Below, piece by piece: positions 25,235 through 33,589 of a stretch of 64,000 nt of DNA. Under the pieces are notes generated by a model. The model saw only the letters and a list, made by a program, of their open reading frames with translations. It did not search any database and had not been told where the DNA came from. The DNA is taken from assembly GCF_002001015.1 (NCBI RefSeq), contig NZ_MUNO01000019.1, forward strand, positions 35,741 through 99,740. The letters are read 5' to 3'. Positions within the stretch are counted from its first letter, which is position 1, and each line of letters starts with the position of its first letter. The stretch is from Polaromonas sp. A23. GTDB lineage: Bacteria; Pseudomonadota; Gammaproteobacteria; Burkholderiales; Burkholderiaceae_C. The translations under genes were made by a program, and so were the position numbers.

Positions 25235-25921
25235 ATGACCTGCTTCAAACCCCTGCCTCTATCTCTGTTGCAATCTGCTCTTCTTTTTATAGCTGCCTGC
25301 GCTTTCTCCACAACGGCTACCGCCGGAAACCTTGTAGTGCAGGTGCTCGACAAGGAAGGCAAACCGGCGCCTGACGCCGTGGTGGTGGTGGTGCCGGCCA
25401 GCAAAACCGCCGCGCCTAAAAATCCGCTGCCCAGCCAGGTCACGATTCACCAGGAAAAGATGCGATTTGTTCCGGCTGTCAGCTTGGTCGCCGTGGGCGC
25501 CAAGGCCCAGTTCATCAACAACGACCCGTGGGAACACCATGTGCGCGCTTCGGCTGCCGGGGCTGCGCAGTTCAACGCAACGGCCGGCGAAGGTTTCGAG
25601 TTGCGCCTGGACGGCAAGCCGGAAGGCAAGCCCGCCAAAACAGCCGACGCGACCTTCAGCAAACCCGGCGCCGTGCTGCTGGGTTGCCACATTCACGGCT
25701 CCATGCGCGGGCATGTGTACGTGAGCGATTCCCCGTGGGCGGCGCTGACCGGCGCTGACGGCGTGGCCCAGCTCGAACAGGTTCCTGAAGGAGCAGCCCA
25801 GATCAAGGTGTGGCATGCCGACCAGCTGATCGACATTGCCGCGCAGGCCTACACCGTGACCGCAAGCCCCGGCAAACTCACCCTGCAACTCAGCGTAGTG
25901 CCACGCCGGCGCCGGCTCTAG
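25235..25921 (+). CDS. Exported cupredoxin-like protein, paralogue 2
   Basis: A 228-aa paralogue of the gene at 19553. The mature parts are nearly colinear: NLVVQVLDKEGKPAPDAVV, FVPAVSLVAVGAKAQF, the ligand-bearing WEHHVRASAAG and GCHIHGSMRGHVYV, and the tail PRRRRL. The signal peptide differs completely. Its hydrophobic core LLFIAACAF is encoded by a family A dispersed repeat. It probably arose by duplication and holds a type 1-like copper site. Its place after a TPR gene rather than a globin suggests a separate partner. Confidence 0.82.
   Translation: MTCFKPLPLSLLQSALLFIAACAFSTTATAGNLVVQVLDKEGKPAPDAVVVVVPASKTAAPKNPLPSQVTIHQEKMRFVPAVSLVAVGAKAQFINNDPWEHHVRASAAGAAQFNATAGEGFELRLDGKPEGKPAKTADATFSKPGAVLLGCHIHGSMRGHVYVSDSPWAALTGADGVAQLEQVPEGAAQIKVWHADQLIDIAAQAYTVTASPGKLTLQLSVVPRRRRL
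25276..25305 (+). repeat. Short dispersed repeat, family A (copy 4, in a signal peptide)
   Basis: TGCTC, a T-rich run and then TATAGCTGCCTGCGC. It is closely related to the copy at 8531-8561 and is read in the equivalent frame, giving LLFIAAC here and LFLIAAC there. Confidence 0.65.
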
Positions 25922-25999
25922 AACTTTTGCCTTGATTCAGCCGGGGCGTTGACAGCGCCTTACGCAAAACTTACATTGAAGCCTCTGCACGGAGGCTTT

Positions 26000-26302
26000 A
26001 TGGCGCACCCTTCAACTTCCCCGGCAAGCTGGCACCTCACCCTGGCAGGGCTGCAACGCATCAAGCAGTGGCACCTTGACCATCAAAGCAGCCATCCGCT
26101 GGAGCACCAGCTCTGGGACGCCGTGCTGACGCTGTGGGTCATGGGCTGGGTTGGCTGGCTGCCGGCCTTTGTGCTGGAAATCCCGCTGGCCTACCCCTTA
26201 TGTCTACTCGGCATGCTTGCGCCACAGCTGTATGTGCGCTGGCGGGTACACGCCCATACCCGCGGCCGTCTCAGGTGCGACTGGCTGGAACTGGCACACT
26301 GA
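26000..26302 (+). CDS. Small hypothetical membrane protein
   Basis: A 100-aa protein starting at ATG 26000 behind a perfect GGAGG. Two hydrophobic stretches are visible: LWDAVLTLWVMGWVGWLPAF and IPLAYPLCLLGMLAPQLYV. They are flanked by a His-rich cytoplasmic N-terminus (QWHLDHQSSHPLEHQL) and a basic C-terminus. I do not recognise the family. It ends 15 bp before the crotonase gene on the same strand. Confidence 0.65.
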   Translation: MAHPSTSPASWHLTLAGLQRIKQWHLDHQSSHPLEHQLWDAVLTLWVMGWVGWLPAFVLEIPLAYPLCLLGMLAPQLYVRWRVHAHTRGRLRCDWLELAH

Positions 26303-26317
26303 ATTACATTGGCAGGC

Positions 26318-27163
26318 ATGAACCCACTGACCTGCTTTTCCCTTTCGACCACCGACCACATTGCGCACCTGGTGCTCAATCGCCCCGAGGCGATGAACAC
26401 CATGCACCCGACCTTCTGGCATGAGCTCGACGAAGTGCTCACACACATCCACAAGGCCGGCGATGCGCGTGTGCTGGTGATCTCCAGCACCGGCAAACAT
26501 TTCAGTGCTGGTATGGCACTGGAAACCTTCTCGGGCGCCATTGCCATGGACGACCAGAGCCCCGAAGGCCGCGCCGCGATCTTCGACATGCTGGGCGACA
26601 TGCAGGCCACCTTCACCAAGCTGGAGACGCTGCGCATCCCGGTAATTGCGGCCATCCAGGGCGGATGCATTGGGGGCGCTGTCGACATGGTGACGGCTTG
26701 CTGCATCCGCTACGCCACGCCGGACACCTTTTTCTGCATCCAGGAAATCAACATCGGCATGGTGGCCGACGTCGGCACCCTGCAGCGCCTGCCCAAGCTG
26801 GTGCCGCTGGCCGTGGTCAAGGAGCTGGCCTACACTGGGCGCCGCCTCAGTGCTGCCAAGGCGCTGGGCTACGGCCTGGTCAACGAGGTGTTCGACTCGC
26901 GCGAAGCCATGCTGGCCGGCGCGCTGCAATGCGCGAAAGAGATTGCCGCCAAGCCGCCGGTGGCCATCTGGGGCACCAAGCAGGCGATTCACTACACCCG
27001 CGACCACTCGGTGGACGACGCGCTCAAACAGATGGGCTGGCTGCAGGGCGCGATCTGGAGCAACCAGCATGTGCGTGAATCGGTGACGGCGATGAAGGAG
27101 AAGCGGGCAGGAGAGTTCAGCGCGCTGCCGTCGCTCAAGTTCTTTAATGAAATCGGGCTCTAG
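26318..27163 (+). CDS. Crotonase-family enzyme, probable dienoyl-CoA isomerase type
   Basis: A 281-aa enoyl-CoA hydratase/isomerase superfamily protein from ATG 26318. The oxyanion-hole segments are HFSAGMAL and GGCIGGAVD. The catalytic region QEINIGMVADVGTLQRLPK closely resembles delta(3,5)-delta(2,4)-dienoyl-CoA isomerase (ECH1), with Glu in EINIG and Asp in ADVG matching the paired acids of that enzyme. This suggests a role in beta-oxidation of unsaturated fatty acids rather than simple hydration. The annotation enoyl-CoA hydratase would also be acceptable. Confidence 0.82.
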   Translation: MNPLTCFSLSTTDHIAHLVLNRPEAMNTMHPTFWHELDEVLTHIHKAGDARVLVISSTGKHFSAGMALETFSGAIAMDDQSPEGRAAIFDMLGDMQATFTKLETLRIPVIAAIQGGCIGGAVDMVTACCIRYATPDTFFCIQEINIGMVADVGTLQRLPKLVPLAVVKELAYTGRRLSAAKALGYGLVNEVFDSREAMLAGALQCAKEIAAKPPVAIWGTKQAIHYTRDHSVDDALKQMGWLQGAIWSNQHVRESVTAMKEKRAGEFSALPSLKFFNEIGL

Positions 27164-27183
27164 CCCTTATCACACCTGAGCAA

Positions 27184-27206
27184 GTAGCTATCTATTTGAT
27201 AGCAAC
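27184..27206 (-). repeat. Short dispersed repeat, family A core (copy 5)
   Basis: The reverse complement reads TGCTATCAAATAGATAGCTA, the palindromic core of the family. It provides the final codons (VAIK) and stop of the alpha/beta hydrolase at 27192-27908. Confidence 0.55.
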
Positions 27207-27908
27207 ACCAGATGACGCCAGAGCCAACTCTGAAACAAATCTGGTCACAGAACGAGCGGCTTCTTCGGGCACCACCTGCAATAGAAAATGCGGCGCCTTG
27301 AGTTCCAGCACCGTCATGTCCGGTTTGATCTTCAATAAGTGCTGGCCTGCGCTGCGGGGTACGACACCATCCTGCGCAGCGCGCAGATACAGCGTCGGAA
27401 CCACAACGGCTTCCAGCTGACGAGAGACATCGACTGAAAGCACCGCCCGCAGACGCGCGCGCATAACCGATGGTTGAACCTGCGCCAATGCTCGCGACAG
27501 TGCCCGATGCCAAGCTGCCGTGTAAAACCGGCCAAGCAGCAACCGGGCAAGAAGCCCCACCGGCATGGCCTCTATCGGCAACAGACCAACCCCAAACCGG
27601 AGCGCGCTCATCAGGGGCAATGGGTTGCGGGCAAAGGTGCAACACAGTACCAGGCCCACAAGCTGCGGCGGACGGCTGGCCGCAAGGGCTATGGCGATCG
27701 GGCCCGAAAAAGACTCGCCAAGCAGCACATAGGGTTCATCTACGGGCAATTCATCTCGCACAAGGACTTCCAGTCCTTCGTAGTCCAGCATCTCGGCAAC
27801 CGGGTAACGGAGCACCTTGACTTTGATGCCGGGCGACATGGCCGCCACGAAAGAGTCCAGCAAGTCGCCAGTGCCGTCCATGCCTGGCAAAAGGACCAAA
27901 GTGACCAT
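27192..27908 (-). CDS. Alpha/beta hydrolase
   Basis: A 238-aa serine hydrolase. The oxyanion loop LLPGMDGTGDL, nucleophile elbow LLGESFSGPIA (Ser), acid AAQDGVVP (Asp) and His (KAPHFLLQ) are in canonical order. The substrate is unknown; esterase or lipase-like activity is likely. The last few residues (VAIK) and stop codon come from a family A dispersed repeat. It lies 15 bp after the stop of queF and on the same strand, so it may be transcribed with it. Confidence 0.82.
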   Translation of the reverse strand: MVTLVLLPGMDGTGDLLDSFVAAMSPGIKVKVLRYPVAEMLDYEGLEVLVRDELPVDEPYVLLGESFSGPIAIALAASRPPQLVGLVLCCTFARNPLPLMSALRFGVGLLPIEAMPVGLLARLLLGRFYTAAWHRALSRALAQVQPSVMRARLRAVLSVDVSRQLEAVVVPTLYLRAAQDGVVPRSAGQHLLKIKPDMTVLELKAPHFLLQVVPEEAARSVTRFVSELALASSGVAIK

Positions 27909-27923
27909 GTTGGCCTGGTAGAT

Positions 27924-28751
27924 CTACTGCCGCGCCGTCCGCACATTCGCCGGCATGGGCTGCGGGTAACTCGTGCGAAACGGGTTGATGTCCAGCCCGC
28001 CGCGCCGGGTGTAGCGCGCGTAGACTGACAGCTTGAGCGGCCGGCAGCGTGTCCAGATGTCCATGAAGATGCGCTCCACGCATTGCTCGTGGAACTCGTT
28101 GTGGTTGCGAAAACTCACGATGTACTGCAACAGGCCTTCCTGGTCGATGGGTGCGCCAACGTAGCTGATCTGCACACTGCCCCAGTCGGGCTGGCCGGTG
28201 ACCAGACAGTTGCTTTTGAGCAGGTTGGACACCAGGGTCTCGGTGACCGGCTGTTCTTCATGGTCGGCAAACAGCAGCTCCGGCGCCGGTGTGTAGTGCT
28301 GGCATTCGACGTCGAGCCGGTCCAGGTTCAGGCCATCGAGCTCATGCACGGGTTCCTGGTCGAACAGTTCCGGTCCCAGCGTTTTGACACCCACGCCCGC
28401 ACCGACCACAGCGTTGAGGTCGGCGCGAATTCGCTCGCGCACTTCGCGTGCGTCCAGAAAACGCGTGTTGTTGAAGCTGCCCAGGTAGAGCTTGAAGGAC
28501 TTGCTCTCGACGATGTTGGGCGACTCGCAGGGCACGGTGATGTGCGCCAGCGCCACTTGCGGCTTGCCGCGCTGGTTGAGCCAGCTCAGTTCATAGGCGG
28601 TCCAGGCATCGGCGCCAAAGAAGGGAAGGCTCTCACCGAGTCCGAGCTCTTCGCGCTTGTCGGCACGGGGAATGGGAAACAGCAGCGAGGCGTCGTACTG
28701 GTCGATGTAGGGCGTGGGCTTGCCGAGTTGTGATTTGTCGGGCGTATTCAT
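27924..28751 (-). CDS. queF: NADPH-dependent 7-cyano-7-deazaguanine reductase (long form)
   Basis: A 275-aa enzyme that reduces preQ0 to preQ1 for the modified tRNA base queuosine. The nucleophilic Cys is in [18 protein letters not shown]. The type II (two-domain) form is shown by an N-terminal half with [15 protein letters not shown] and a C-terminal half ending in [17 protein letters not shown]. The length matches the E. coli type. The start overlaps the stop of the upstream hydrolase by 4 bp. No preQ1 riboswitch is evident. Confidence 0.94.
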   Translation of the reverse strand: MNTPDKSQLGKPTPYIDQYDASLLFPIPRADKREELGLGESLPFFGADAWTAYELSWLNQRGKPQVALAHITVPCESPNIVESKSFKLYLGSFNNTRFLDAREVRERIRADLNAVVGAGVGVKTLGPELFDQEPVHELDGLNLDRLDVECQHYTPAPELLFADHEEQPVTETLVSNLLKSNCLVTGQPDWGSVQISYVGAPIDQEGLLQYIVSFRNHNEFHEQCVERIFMDIWTRCRPLKLSVYARYTRRGGLDINPFRTSYPQPMPANVRTARQ

Positions 28752-29650
28752 GATGCGGCCTCCGCGGCCTTGAGATGGGGAATCAGCGGCTCGAGCAGGC
28801 GCTCGACCACGCCCTTGGGCAGGTCATGGCCCATGCCCTCGATGCCGACCAGGCGGGCGCCGTGGATGCGCCGCGCCGTGTCTTCGCCGCAGGCAAAGGG
28901 CACCAGCGGATCGGCCTTGCCGTGCACCACCAGCGTGGGCACGCGCAGACGCCCCAGTTCGGCAGCGCGGCGGCTGTCGGCGGCGATGGCCACCATCTGA
29001 CGCAAAACGCCTGCTGGATGAAAGCTGCGCTTGGCTGCCGCCGTGATGCGCTCGCGCAGCTCGGCGTCGTCCACCGGAAAACCCGGGCTGCCAATGGCTT
29101 TAAAGAGCCGGACGTAATGGTTGGTCACCGACGCAGCGTCGCTGCCACCCGGCCGGCTGAGCAGCACCCGCATGACGTGTGGTTCGGCTTGTGGCAACCC
29201 GCGCGCACCGCTGGAGCTCATCACGCTGGTCAGGCTCAGCACGCGCTCTGGCGCCGCCAGCGCCACCCGCTGTGCAATCATGCCGCCCATGCTGACACCG
29301 ACCACATGCGCCTTCTGCACGGCCAACACATCCAGCACGGCCAGCGCATCGGCTGCCATGTCGTGCAGCCTGTAGGGCGCCTTCACGGCGAGCCCCAGCT
29401 TGTATTTGATGCTTGCCCACACCAGGTTGGGTTTGCCCAAATGATCGAATTTTTGAGACAGGCCGATGTCGCGGTTGTCCAGGCGGATCACGCGGTACCC
29501 GGCGTCCACCAGCGCCTGCACCAGCGCTGGCGGCCAGGCCACCAGCTGCATGCCCAGGCCCATGATGAGAAGCACCACGGGACGGCCGGTCGTGTCACCC
29601 TCATGGGTGTCTTCAATCTCGATGTCGATGCCGTTTGCTTTGATTTTCAT
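28748..29650 (-). CDS. Alpha/beta hydrolase
   Basis: A 300-aa hydrolase from ATG 29650. Motifs are in order: oxyanion loop [10 protein letters not shown], the [14 protein letters not shown] segment common in this subgroup, nucleophile GVSMGGMIA (Ser), acid GKADPLVPF (Asp) and His in EGMGHDLPK. The subgroup includes esterases and haloperoxidase-like enzymes; the substrate is unknown. The longer upstream frame runs back through the palindromic element at 29667-29877 and is not credible. It overlaps queF by 4 bp. Confidence 0.84.
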   Translation of the reverse strand: MKIKANGIDIEIEDTHEGDTTGRPVVLLIMGLGMQLVAWPPALVQALVDAGYRVIRLDNRDIGLSQKFDHLGKPNLVWASIKYKLGLAVKAPYRLHDMAADALAVLDVLAVQKAHVVGVSMGGMIAQRVALAAPERVLSLTSVMSSSGARGLPQAEPHVMRVLLSRPGGSDAASVTNHYVRLFKAIGSPGFPVDDAELRERITAAAKRSFHPAGVLRQMVAIAADSRRAAELGRLRVPTLVVHGKADPLVPFACGEDTARRIHGARLVGIEGMGHDLPKGVVERLLEPLIPHLKAAEAAS

Positions 29651-29666
29651 CTGGTGATTATGTACA

Positions 29667-29877
29667 CACCCCCGTCCAGGCTCACTGTGTGTAGCCTGTT
29701 CCCCCCTCAAGGGGGCGGCGCCTGCGGGCCGGCGGAGCCGGACCCGCGGCCCCTGCTTGTGGGACGGGGTGCACAGGCTTCTGTCAGCAGGGGCCGCGGA
29801 ACTGGCTTTGCCAGGCCGCAGGCGCCGTCCCCTGCAAGGGGAGAGGAGGCTACACGAAGTGAGCCTCAACAGGGGTG
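29667..29877. repeat. Large palindromic intergenic element, family B
   Basis: Two arms of about 93 nt (29667-29758 and 29785-29877) are imperfect inverted repeats: both begin CACCCC at the outer edge, then GGCTCACT, GTGTAGCC, GGCGCCTGCGG and CGCGGCCCCTGC. The centre is about 26 nt. The right arm matches the left end and right end of the element at 40246-40430. It fills the gap between two leftward genes and could fold into a very long hairpin. Confidence 0.8.
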
Positions 29878-30708
29878 TTAGATGAACTGTTTTTCACGCA
29901 ACCACTTGGTGGCCACCCATTTTTCCCCCGCCAGCACCGGCGCGCCGCCATGGAGGCTGAGCGTCGAAGCATGCGGCTGGTCATAGCTGAAAAAAACCGC
30001 ATGGCCGCGCTGTGGCGCGACTTCCAGGCCGACATCGGGAAACACGGTGGCACCGCCTGCTTCAGGCGTGCTGAGGTAAATAATCAGTGTGGCCACCCGC
30101 TGCCCGCCGCGCTGCAGGATGGAAGGCGTGCCGGACTCGGCGGGATCGAAATAATCGTAGTGCGGCTTGTACTCGGCGCCCGGCAGATACTGCAGCACCT
30201 GCAGGCCTTCGCCGTTTTCAATCGGCCAGTCCAGCAACTTGGCCAGGCGCGCCTCGATGCGGTTCACCAATTCATTTTCGCCGCGCGTAAAAAACATGCC
30301 GCGGCTGGTGCGGTCGTCATTGAGCTCCTCGCCGCCTGTCTTGACGGCAACGGTGAGCGAACGGGTCAGGCGCCGCCTCGCGGTCTCCATCAATGCATTG
30401 CATTCTTCTTCGCTGAGCACGTTGCCGAACACCACAATGTGCGGCTCCTGCATTTGCATGAGCACGTCGATCTGCCGGTCACCTGCATCGACCCGGCAAC
30501 CCGTACCGATGGCGGTTTTTGGCACGGGCACGGGAGCCGGTGCTGCCAGGGTGCCGGCAACCACCTCGCGTGCCACGCTAGCGCGCCATCCGGCGGCGCG
30601 CATGGCCTTGAGAAGAGTGGGCACCGTGTGGCCCAGGGCAGCCTGTGCGCGCACCCAGGCCCGGACCTCGGGGGTCGCCACTTGCTGGAGGGTTTGCGCG
30701 GAGGGCAT
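29878..30708 (-). CDS. Prolyl-4-hydroxylase-like Fe(II)/2-oxoglutarate dioxygenase
   Basis: A 276-aa protein from ATG 30708. The catalytic domain is the C-terminal two thirds. It has the iron motif in PHYDYFDP (His and Asp), the distal His in LSLHGGAPV, and the 2-oxoglutarate Lys in AGEKWVATKW, in the order seen in collagen prolyl-4-hydroxylase-type enzymes. An N-terminal helical region (LQQVATPEVRAWVRAQAALG) precedes it. The protein substrate is unknown. It lies 16 bp downstream of yaaA and is probably co-transcribed. Confidence 0.86.
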   Translation of the reverse strand: MPSAQTLQQVATPEVRAWVRAQAALGHTVPTLLKAMRAAGWRASVAREVVAGTLAAPAPVPVPKTAIGTGCRVDAGDRQIDVLMQMQEPHIVVFGNVLSEEECNALMETARRRLTRSLTVAVKTGGEELNDDRTSRGMFFTRGENELVNRIEARLAKLLDWPIENGEGLQVLQYLPGAEYKPHYDYFDPAESGTPSILQRGGQRVATLIIYLSTPEAGGATVFPDVGLEVAPQRGHAVFFSYDQPHASTLSLHGGAPVLAGEKWVATKWLREKQFI

Positions 30709-30724
30709 GGTGAGGGGCTCAGGC

Positions 30725-31501
30725 TCAGTCGCCCAATCTTCGGCGGAACACCAGCCGGTCGGGCTCCGACACCGACGCGTCAAAGCGGTAGCCTTCGGCA
30801 TCAAAGCCTTGCAGCTTGCGAACGGTGGCCAGTTTCTTTTCGATGGCGTAGCGTGCCATGAGCCCGCGTGCGCGTTTGGCGTTGAAGCTGATGATCTTGT
30901 ATTTGCCGCCCTTGAACTCTTCAAAGGCGCAGCTGACCACGCGGGCCTTGAGCGCCTTGCGGTCCACCGCCTTGAAGTACTCCTCGCTGGCCAGGTTGAC
31001 GATGACGGGTGAGGTGTCGGCGGCCGCGCGTTCATTGAGGTAGTTGGCAATCTGTGCGCCCCAAAACTGGTAGAGGTTGCTGCCCTGCGCTGTGCCGAGC
31101 CGCGTACCCATCTCCAGCCGATAGGGCTGCATCAAGTCGAGCGGGCGCAGCACGCCATGCAGGCCGCTGAGGATGCAGACATGGTCTTGCGCCCAGTCAA
31201 GCTCTTTGGGTTTGAGGCTTTTCGCATCCAGCCCGCCATAAACATCGCCATTGAAAGCCAGCACCGCCTGCCTGGCGTTTTTTTCGGTGAACTTGGGCGA
31301 CCAGGCCTGGTAGCGCGCCACGTTCAGGCCGGCCAGTGTGTCCGAGAGCGACATCAACTCGCTCACCTGCGCCGGTGTTTTCTTCTTGAGCACCTTGATC
31401 AGCTGGCTGGATTGTTTGACGAACAGGGGCTGGGTGTGGGTGTCCACTTGCGGTGGCGTTTCGAAATCGAGCGATTTCGCGGGCGAGAGTAAAAACAACA
31501 T
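30725..31501 (-). CDS. yaaA: Peroxide stress protein YaaA
   Basis: A 258-aa member of the YaaA/DUF328 family, which in E. coli limits free iron and DNA damage during hydrogen peroxide stress. The start MLFLLSPAKSLDF is the family signature, followed by LAFNGDVYGGLDA, the loop ILSGLHGVLRPLDLMQPYRLEMGT and the C-terminal KIISFNAKRARGLMARY. ATG 31501 is preferred over a longer frame that reads through a hexamer repeat. It is followed by the prolyl-hydroxylase-like gene. Confidence 0.92.
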   Translation of the reverse strand: MLFLLSPAKSLDFETPPQVDTHTQPLFVKQSSQLIKVLKKKTPAQVSELMSLSDTLAGLNVARYQAWSPKFTEKNARQAVLAFNGDVYGGLDAKSLKPKELDWAQDHVCILSGLHGVLRPLDLMQPYRLEMGTRLGTAQGSNLYQFWGAQIANYLNERAAADTSPVIVNLASEEYFKAVDRKALKARVVSCAFEEFKGGKYKIISFNAKRARGLMARYAIEKKLATVRKLQGFDAEGYRFDASVSEPDRLVFRRRLGD

Positions 31502-31556
31502 TGGGGGCGCACAGTGAAAAAGGGCAATCCCCGACTTTACGTCAGGGCGGCCCCTT

Positions 31557-31588
31557 CCCACTCCCACTCCCACTCCCACTTCCACTCC
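31557..31588. repeat. Short tandem repeat of CCCACT
   Basis: Five near-perfect units of the hexamer CCCACT (one reads TCCACT... after a CACTTC variation) lie between the DUF3501 gene and yaaA. Such tracts change length by slippage and could tune expression of yaaA, whose start is 56 bp away. Confidence 0.75.
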
Positions 31589-31608
31589 CGCCTGCGGGGA
31601 AGCCTGGC

Positions 31609-32199
31609 TCAGCGCAGGTCGCTTGCCAGAGATGCCAGCGATTCAGCCGGGATGCTCACGTGCGCGGGGTAGTTGGTGTGGTCGCAGCCCAGCTTGACAT
31701 TAGCGCCAGCCTTGACCGCCGCACACATGGCCGCATCGAGTTCGAAGCGCACAAAATGCACGGCCGAGGTTTTCTCGTCGTTCTCTCTATCCATGTCTTC
31801 GTCGGCAATCGCATACACCCGGGCATGGCCTTCGACCTCGACAAAGAGGTGGTCTTCCACGCCGATCAACCGAGCCAGCTCGCGCTTGCGCTCGTTGACG
31901 TCGGGATACTCGATCAGCATGGTGGCCTTCCAGTTGCTGCCCTCGGGCACCAGCGGCGCGTAGGCTTCGATTTCCTGGTCGATGGCCTCTGCCTCAAATA
32001 TTTTTTCGAGGCGCAGCATTTCCTGGATCTGGTAACGGATGCTGGTTTCGCTCTCGAACTGCACATTGATGTGTTCGCCCAGATGCACGCTGCGCAGCTG
32101 GCGATGCGCCATGATGGCGGCCTTGTTTTCCTTGCGGTACTTGCTGTAGGCCTCCAGTGTCATGAGGCTGCCGCGGGTGATTTTTCCGGTGACTTGCAT
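31609..32199 (-). CDS. DUF3501 family protein
   Basis: A 196-aa cytoplasmic protein of unknown function. It follows the DUF3501 pattern: KITRGSLMTLEAYSKYRKEN, the region LRSVHLGEHINVQFESETSI, then MLRLEKIFE and a C-terminal CDHTNYPAHVSIP. It starts 17 bp after the stop of the Fe-S protein gene. The order rubrerythrin, CCG-domain Fe-S protein and DUF3501 is a combination I know from other bacteria, which points to a joint redox or peroxide-related role. Confidence 0.88.
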   Translation of the reverse strand: MQVTGKITRGSLMTLEAYSKYRKENKAAIMAHRQLRSVHLGEHINVQFESETSIRYQIQEMLRLEKIFEAEAIDQEIEAYAPLVPEGSNWKATMLIEYPDVNERKRELARLIGVEDHLFVEVEGHARVYAIADEDMDRENDEKTSAVHFVRFELDAAMCAAVKAGANVKLGCDHTNYPAHVSIPAESLASLASDLR

Positions 32200-32216
32200 G
32201 TCGTTTCCTTTGGCGG

Positions 32217-33566
32217 CTACTTCAGTCCGTAGGCGGTGCGGACCAGAGTCAGCGGGTGTTTCTGCGGCGGCGCGCCGAGCTGGTTGACCTCAAAGCCCTG
32301 CGCAATATGGTGGCCACCCAGCGGACAGTCGCTGCTGATCACGTCAGGCAGGCCGCCATCTTTGTGATTGGCCATGGCCTTGAACAGCGGCTTGCCGATT
32401 TTCATGGCCTGCTGGTGGTAAGGCACTTTCACGCCAAATGTGCCGGCGTGGCCCGAGCAACGCTCGTGCGTGTGCACGCTGGTGCCCGGCACCATCTTGA
32501 GCATTTCCTCGGTTTTCTTGCCGATGTTCTGGACCCGACCATGGCAGGGGATCTGGTAGCTGATCTTGCCCAGCGGCACCGGAAACTCGGTCTTGAGCAG
32601 GCCGTCGCGCTTGCGTGCCATCAGGTATTCGAACGGGTCCCACATGTGTTCCTTGACGAGCTGCACGTCGGCGTCATCGGGGTACATCAGCGGGATTTCC
32701 TGCTTGAACATCAAGGTACAACTGGGCACGGCGCTCAGGATGGCAAAGCCGTCGCGCGCATAACGGGCCAGCACCGGAATGTTGGCCTCCTTGCTGGTGT
32801 TGACCGAGTCCAGGTCACCAAGCTCCAGCTTGGGCATGCCGCAGCATTTTTCCTTTTCGACCAGCACATAAGGCACTTCGTTGTGGTCCAGCACCTTGAG
32901 CAGGTCGTGGCCAATGCCGGGCTCGTTGTAGTTGATGTAGCAGGTGGAATAAATCACCACCTTGCCGGGCGTCTTGGCGCCGTCTTTCACCGCGTGCGGT
33001 GGTGACTCCAATGCGCCGGAGCGGAATTTTTTTGTCGCCAGCTCGGGCAGCCAGGCGTTTTTATCCACGCCCAATACTTTTTCCATCACGGCGCGCGCCG
33101 GTTTGGTCTTGTTCACCGCATTGGCCACCTGGACCACGATGGGAATGCCGGCAAACTGGCCGTGCACGTCGGTGGACGATAGAAACTTTTCACCAGCACC
33201 CACATCGCCCTTTTTGAACTTGATGGCCTTGGCGCGCAGCATGGTGTGCGGAAAGTCGAGGTTGAATTCATGCGGCGGCACATAGGGACACTTGGTCATG
33301 TAGCAGAGGTCGCACATGTAGCACTGGTCGACCACTTTCATGTAGTCCTTCTTGTCCACACCGTCGACTTCACCGGTCTTGCTTTCGTCGACCAGGTCGA
33401 ACAGGGTGGGAAAGGCGCCGCACAGGCTCACGCAGCGCCGGCAGCCGTGGCAAATGTCGAAGATGCGCTCCATCTCATGGAAAGTCGCTTCCTCGTTGTA
33501 GTAGTCGGGGTTTTTCCAGTCGATGGCATGGCGCGTGGGCGCCTGCAGATTGCCTTCTGTGGCCAT
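32217..33566 (-). CDS. Heterodisulfide reductase-like Fe-S oxidoreductase (CCG domains)
   Basis: A 449-aa cytoplasmic protein. The N-terminus has two 4Fe-4S motifs: CHGCRRCVSLCGAFP and CYMCDLCYMTKCPYVPP. The C-terminus has two CCG-type cysteine-rich repeats, around EKEKCCGMPKLE and HERCSGHAGTFG, with their preceding CYINYNEP and CHGRVQN segments. This layout is shared with HdrD and glycolate oxidase GlcF subunits. The electron partner is probably the rubrerythrin encoded upstream. No flavoprotein subunit is adjacent. Confidence 0.88.
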   Translation of the reverse strand: MATEGNLQAPTRHAIDWKNPDYYNEEATFHEMERIFDICHGCRRCVSLCGAFPTLFDLVDESKTGEVDGVDKKDYMKVVDQCYMCDLCYMTKCPYVPPHEFNLDFPHTMLRAKAIKFKKGDVGAGEKFLSSTDVHGQFAGIPIVVQVANAVNKTKPARAVMEKVLGVDKNAWLPELATKKFRSGALESPPHAVKDGAKTPGKVVIYSTCYINYNEPGIGHDLLKVLDHNEVPYVLVEKEKCCGMPKLELGDLDSVNTSKEANIPVLARYARDGFAILSAVPSCTLMFKQEIPLMYPDDADVQLVKEHMWDPFEYLMARKRDGLLKTEFPVPLGKISYQIPCHGRVQNIGKKTEEMLKMVPGTSVHTHERCSGHAGTFGVKVPYHQQAMKIGKPLFKAMANHKDGGLPDVISSDCPLGGHHIAQGFEVNQLGAPPQKHPLTLVRTAYGLK

Positions 33567-33589
33567 GGTGTTGTCTCTTCTTGTCGTGG

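Noticed and set aside
27909..28760. preQ1 riboswitch near queF
   Set aside because: queF starts inside the 3' end of the upstream hydrolase gene, leaving no leader, and no preQ1 aptamer pattern is seen.
28775..29881. 368-codon open frame on the plus strand
   Set aside because: Antisense to an alpha/beta hydrolase and the palindromic element; no recognisable protein.
31557..31588. Tandem hexamers considered as a CRISPR or attachment site
   Set aside because: Units are 6 bp without spacers, and no cas or integrase gene is present.
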